From: Mesodorylaimus sp. YZB2_4
Lineage: Eukaryota > Nematoda > Enoplea > Dorylaimida > Dorylaimidae
Length of the DNA stretch: 64,000 bases
Assembly (NCBI GenBank): GCA_030248295.1
Contig: JASANH010001333.1
Coordinates: 434,001 to 498,000 of the forward strand
Direction: 5' to 3'
Positions within the stretch are counted from its first letter, which is position 1. The number at the start of each line of letters is the position of its first letter. The position numbers and the translations under genes were made by a program. The notes beneath the pieces were generated by a model. That model had not been told where the DNA came from. It ran no database searches and was given only the letters and a program-made list of their open reading frames with translations. Below, piece by piece: positions 59,480-64,000 of the stretch.

Positions 59480-59517
59480 GGTGAAGGGTGAAGGGACACA
59501 TTACACACGAAATGATT
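59480..59517 (-). mobile_element. SINE fragment, copy 5
   Basis: GGTGAAGGGACACATTACAC and the following CGAAATGATTA match the reverse complement of the SINE body (the CATTTCGTG to CCTTCACC part). Head and tail are missing. Confidence 0.65.
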
Positions 59518-60654
59518 ATAGCTGACTGATGATTTGATGTTTGAACAATCGTGACAATTGATGGCTTGGCTAAACTTGCGCAAAACAAGAAAATCGATCA
59601 GCCGTCTCATCATATAAAAATTCCTTCCATCAGAAAGTAATGGACCCTATAAACTATTATTAATTTTTGTTATTTTTATCTGTCCATATTCCATACACAA
59701 GGCGGTCGATCGCGGCATTTGCATTCTTGTGACATTCATCGTAACTGAACAAACTCTGGCTATGACTGCGTGGACTTATTGATGAAGGTCATAAGGACCT
59801 GGACACGCTTAGCCCAGCAACACTCGTAAGAAGGATGCAGCGCATGGACAACGGTTAGGTTGAACGAGCTGCGAGGCCTTATCGTTAGTGGGGCTCAGCA
59901 TGATGTAAGCCTGTTTTCTTGTATATTACCTAAATCGTAGCAATGTGTTGGATAGGGAACGAATGGCCACCGTGGACCCTGGCCGTATGACATCTATATA
60001 GGGCAGGCACAACACGAGCGGCAAGTAACTCGAACGATTTCGATTTTCCTTATTTTCTCCTCGTGCTTACGTCGGGCCACTTGCACTTATCAGAATATAA
60101 CTAGGTACGCTTCAACGACTCCATGGCGGCAGCTGGCTTTACTCACGAGCGCCTTGTAGAATAATTCTTCCACTTCAAAAGAAGAACTTCATGTCGGAGG
60201 CGCCCTCGATGCGTTTTCCTCATCAAATACGAAATGTGCTAGGGCCTCTTCGCGAACGGATGGCTCGTAATTGACACAACCATATTAGACGACAGACGAG
60301 TGCTGATTGAGCGTGTTGCCCACGCGTTCGAGCCACCCCCTCCGGAGTCACTACTTGAACACGGCCTGGGCGGGACTCGTCAACCGTTCCGTTTATGGGC
60401 TCGGCCGCTTTGCGAGTTCTCCATAGGCGAGCTCCATAAATGAAGTGATAATTTCTTCTGTGAGAACGGCCAGCCAATTTTTTCAATGTGACATTTTTCA
60501 GCTCGTATGCTCAATTTTTTCGTCTTGTTATGGTACGCTTATCCAATTTGGGGCAGATAGTGAGAACGAGTCGGAGCAAACGGTTGATTTCAGAGAGTTG
60601 CTTCTGACAGAATTAGTGTTGTTCATTTTTCGGGCAACTTTGGATAACTTCAAA
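59518..60654. other. intergenic, possible old retroelement debris
   Basis: 59,790-59,850 (plus) can be read as KDLDTLSPATLVRRMQR, loosely like the C-terminal integrase end of BEL/Pao elements. 60,223-60,486 (minus) is an 87-codon basic open frame without recognised motifs. The evidence is too thin to define an element. Confidence 0.25.
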
Positions 60655-61781
60655 ATGAGTTACGGAATTTGGTATTTCTGCCTTTTTGTCTGTGGTAAGT
60701 CGTCATTCAAAACTTATCCTGGATTTGGGTCATGATAAGGAGCAAACCGATTTTGGAGATCTTTGTCAATTAGAGTTAAAATATGTCGGATAATATCTAA
60801 GTGTTTATCTAGAAATCAGATTTTGTAATCCCTCATTGAGGAATCAACCCTCCTTCTTCAACAGTTTCTAATTGACTACGGGTCCGGGGGCTATTATCCC
60901 TGATTTCCTACTCAGTAACTTTTTCAAGCATCAGCAAGCGGGACTCTGCTTTTCAAAGAAACAATGCAATTGCTTTTCGTTATGTGGGTTTTCAGGTTTT
61001 TCGATTTCGATCACGATCTGTCAACAATCTTTGCAATCATGCAGCTCTCATCAAGAAAAAGAGACTGAGCGGTGTCTTTCCCCGATGATCACCTATGCCA
61101 CATCCATGCAATCCGAGACCATACTGCCATTGGAAGGACACAAAACATTCGAGACCATGTGTCGTTTGTACGCTGATTTCCATGGCTGCATTTTTGGATT
61201 GAATTGCCAAAGTCAAAGTATCGAAGCTATCGAAGCATCTTACGGCTACATGTGCGGGGAGGCCTATTCTCAATTTGCTAATTATGTGGAATGCTTCGTG
61301 GAAGTAAGGAGATCATTTTCCAAATGTCCGACCTTTATGCCAAGAGACTTGATCCGCAACCTTTTTCTGATTCTACTCTATGTTTTCCTTTGAATGCAGG
61401 ATCTGGAATGTTTTCAAGTTGGAGAAGTACCAATTTCCATACCTTATTGGCAATGTTTCTTTTTCAGGTCGAAGGGTCTCAGGACTACAAAAAGTGTAAA
61501 TCTCAAGCCACATCAGCGCTAAGCGGTCTGCATTTCGACGCATCGAATACGGGCTCGTATTTTGACCATTTGTGTAAAATTATGGAGCATTATATGTCGT
61601 GCAGCAAAAAATCGATATTTGAATTCTGCGACGTCAATGCCTGGCTTCTGATCGCGAGAGTAAAGAGTTATAAAAAATATTTTAACAAGGACTTGGACTC
61701 AAATTTTTATAGGTGACGAGAGACAGTCTAAAAATCACAATGCCCAAATGCGATTTGGAGAAGATATTGAAGGTCGATTGA
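60655..61781 (+). CDS. secreted DUF19 (T20D4.11-like) cysteine-rich protein
   Basis: Exons 60,655-60,694, 60,996-61,303, 61,468-61,659 and 61,713-61,781 join in phase to 203 codons (202 residues). Exon 1 (MSYGIWYFCLFVC) and the start of exon 2 (GFSISITIC) form the signal peptide. The mature part shows the nematode DUF19 pattern of spaced cysteines: CLSPMITY, FETMCRLYADFHGCIFGLNC, SYGYMCGEAY, YVECFVE, YKKCKSQ, FDHLCKIMEHYMSC, IFEFCDV and a last MPKCDLEKIL. Function of the family is largely unknown; members are extracellular. The domain is largely restricted to nematodes and so helps identify the organism. If the 53-bp intron 3 is retained, translation stops at 61,716 instead. Confidence 0.85.
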
Positions 61782-61959
61782 GTTTCGGCTCTTTGCAATG
61801 TGGGTGTGATTCTGCTCCAGAAAAGGAGATGATTGAATCTGCTGATTTGACCTGCTGGGTGTGCCGTGCTTTGGTGGTGGATTAGTAAAATATAAATTAT
61901 AAGCTGGTATTTGGGGCAGGCTTTAAACTGGAAAGCATAACGCAGACTCTGTTAGCGCA

Positions 61960-62464
61960 CTGTTTCACACCAAGGATACTGTAGCGATCCGAAACGTGGA
62001 CAGTGCTGAAGGCGGACCTCAACAAACTCGAAGCTTTCCAAATGCGATGCCTGCGCCAGATCTTGCGAGTATCACTTCGAGATCGCCTTCGAAATGAGGA
62101 CATCCGGCGCAGATGCCAACAACAACCACCGATCGAGGAACAAATCCAAAGACGACGACTGCGATGGTTTGGCCATGTCTGCAGAATGAATGGGAGCCGA
62201 CTACCACACAAACTCCTCTGGCGTGACCGACCTTCCCAGTGAAGAATCCAACGAACGGCACCAAAGAAAACGTGGCTCAGACAGGTCGAGGAGGACATCA
62301 GAAATCGCAGATTAAATATCGAGGAGGCCAGCACAACCGCCTTGGATCGTCCGGCATGGAAACGCGTCGTGAATGAGATTCGACAACCATTGGCACCCGC
62401 AGCAGCGTACGGGCTTAGGAGTCGATCCAGACCAAGCGCCAGCTAGGGATCAAAGAAGAAGAAG
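61960..62464 (+). mobile_element. 3' end of a second LINE (RTE/Dong-type tail)
   Basis: The translation from about 61,999 gives the C-terminal region typical of LINE endonuclease-RT proteins: LKADLNKLEAFQMRCLRQIL, IEEQIQRRRLRWFGHVCRM, then after a stop TWLRQVEEDI and ALDRPAWKRVV. It ends with a short GAAGAAGAAGA tail at 62,454-62,465. No RT core is present, so this is a 5'-truncated insertion. It is a different family from the 2-7.6 kb LINE (no TGAA tail, different C-terminus). Confidence 0.8.
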
Positions 62465-62717
62465 ACTGTAGCGTTTTGGATACTGTAGTCTTTTTTAATG
62501 CTGTAGCGTTTCAGATACTGTTGCATTTCAGATACTGTAGCGTTTCGGATACGGTAAGGTTTTGAATACTGTAGTGATTCGAATACTGTAGTATTTCTGA
62601 TACTCTAGTGTTTCAGATATTGTAGCTTTTTGGGTACTGCAGCGTTTCAAATACTGTAGTGTTTCGGATACTGCGGTGTTGCAGATACTGCAGTGTTCCG
62701 GAAACTGTAGTTTTTCA
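62465..62717 (+). repeat. 17-bp minisatellite, about 15 units
   Basis: Consensus TTTCAGATACTGTAGCG repeated head to tail with 10-30% divergence per unit. It starts at the LINE tail. The TACTGTAG core is a frequent word in nematode repeats. Confidence 0.9.
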
Positions 62718-63534
62718 AGGGGGGTAAGCGAGGGTGGTTACGAAATTTGAAGTTAACTATCACTATCGATCAGTTAAATTCAGTTTCGGCGAAGAGATTA
62801 GACGCGCAGATCAGTTTCAGTTACAGTCCACTTAACATATATATATACAGGTTCAGTTTCAGTTACCTGTATTGCTAGGACAAAAGTGAGGCACATTTCT
62901 GACTCTTTCACTTGCGTATGGCAGCAGCTACTCATTAAGGGGAAGCGACAACTTTTTGGCGGTTCCCACATCATGCATGGACAAAGCACAATAAAACTGA
63001 CAGTGAGTATATTTCTTCATCAGCAGGCTATATCTGACAGCAGAAAACATTTAGAAAACTGCTGGGACAAGAGTAAGGCACTTTTTTTAAAAGGACTGAA
63101 TAGTCCTACTTTCCACGTCAAAACACGCTTCACTGTCAAGTTTTTGACGCAACATAAAGACTCTAACGTTTCAGTATTTGGTAGCACAACCAAAATCCTC
63201 CTACATCCATTAGATTTATTTCTTTTTTTTGTTATGCAACGATCGTATCGATTTGTGAGTCGTCATCTTCTTGAACAGGAAATTTTCGCTGGTTCAGGCC
63301 AATAAAAGTGCAGGCGCACTTCTGCGTTGCGTGTATGAACTTTGCGGCGCCGAGCGTTGGAGAATGCACCTCGAAAATCATCTCGCTCGCACTACAAAAA
63401 CGTCATGCAAATCTTGTGTGCTGCCCGCAAGGAATCCTGGGCCTGTAAGGCCCGTCTCCGACAAGAAAGCAAATAAATCTCGAGGCGAGAAGTGGGAGAC
63501 ATAGGCAACTGATTGAGACTGGCAATGTGAGTTT
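62718..63534. other. intergenic, no gene seen
   Basis: An open frame at 62,886-63,305 is not convincing: it has no recognisable motif and no splice context. A TA microsatellite lies at 62,838-62,848. Confidence 0.35.
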
Positions 63535-63622
63535 TTACGGGGGCTTTCTCACAACGCAATTGGTGTTTGGTTTGTTCGCATAACAATGTGAACACCAATT
63601 ATGTTGCGAGAAAACACCAAAA
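63535..63622. repeat. short palindromic element
   Basis: TTTCTCACAACGCAATTGGTGTT at 63,544 is inverted at 63,595-63,618 (AACACCAATTATGTTGCGAG). The 28-bp loop contains GTTCGCATAAC. A hairpin of about 85 bp, MITE-like. Confidence 0.65.
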
Positions 63623-64000
63623 ACCTCTCATTCTCGGGTGGAACACGAATCGATGCTTGTGATCAGGCTTGATGCTTGCTCACAGTCTCCAGTAGCCCCA
63701 ACAATTAGGCTCAAGGTAAAACACTATGATTTCATAGCCATGGTGCATGGCGTGCATGCCACACGTTCGAGTAGAAAAGATTCAGTAGAAATCCATTCAC
63801 CGTTTCCACTAGGAGGAAACCCGTCGTGATATGAGTGATTGGCAAAACTCAAAGAGACAAAATCAGCCCACCTGCCGGAATGAGCGCTGTTGCTCAGGGG
63901 TTCAAGACAATGCGCTGAGAACTAACTAGTTCTGGGCTCTACCATCGTCAGACACTATGCTTTTGCGACCCCTTTTGTTTTGTAGCTCTCCTGTAAGTGC
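63623..64000. other. window end, no gene seen
   Basis: Nothing supported in the last 380 bases. Confidence 0.35.

Noticed and set aside
60223-60486. Minus-strand basic ORF as a BEL/Pao or other retroelement remnant
   Set aside because: No RT, integrase or LTR landmark could be established; similarity is impressionistic.
1-64000. CRISPR array, prokaryotic operons or prophage
   Set aside because: Introns, LINEs, SINEs and metazoan gene families show a eukaryotic genome; the tandem arrays seen have no spacer structure.

Overview
The window looks like a repeat-rich nematode chromosome arm. The evidence is convergent. There is a secreted protein with the nematode DUF19 (T20D4.11-like) cysteine pattern. 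Two intact genes resemble Srx-type chemoreceptors, and four broken copies resemble an Srsx-type chemoreceptor family. Many introns are only 49-59 bp and end in TTTTCAG-type acceptors. Degenerate TTAGGC (nematode telomere unit) copies and TACTGTAG and TTTGAATTTCCCGC motifs are scattered through non-coding DNA. The species cannot be named from the sequence.

Layout. 0.7-10.5 kb: decayed 7TM receptor copies flank a dead CR1/L2-type LINE (2.2-7.6 kb) that carries two nested DNA transposons, one in a TTAA target. 11-16.7 kb: a dispersed repeat (R1), an inverted triplication beside a membrane C-type-lectin gene, foldback elements, a dead Tc1 transposase and a tRNA-derived SINE. 17.7-22.2 kb: a complete eight-exon SLCO/OATP transporter. 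24.3-26.4 kb: an Srx-like receptor. 26.6-28.0 kb: a long-TIR element with a 9-bp target duplication. 30.5-32.95 kb: a PRXL2C/SelU-family redox gene with an in-frame TGA at the catalytic-cysteine position and a SECIS-like hairpin in its 3' UTR. 34.4-42.4 kb: a complete, very young Ty3/Gypsy LTR retrotransposon whose integrase ends in a PWWP domain and which carries an extra RS-rich ORF. 43.5-46.3 kb: an inverted second R1 copy and a foldback element with an 8-bp target duplication. 47.7-50.0 kb: a second Srx-like receptor, minus strand. 52.6-54.3 kb: a DEG/ENaC channel, minus strand. 56.0-56.9 kb: an Ashwin-like gene, minus strand. 60.7-61.8 kb: the DUF19 gene. 62-62.7 kb: a LINE 3' end and a 17-bp minisatellite.

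The host genes do not form one pathway. They are mainly membrane or secreted proteins plus two housekeeping-type genes, separated by transposon debris. The two most notable observations are the candidate selenoprotein with its SECIS element and the PWWP-tailed integrase, which by analogy with chromodomain integrases could direct insertion to particular chromatin. Exon structures were assembled by eye from splice signals, phase and homology, and were checked for frame continuity.
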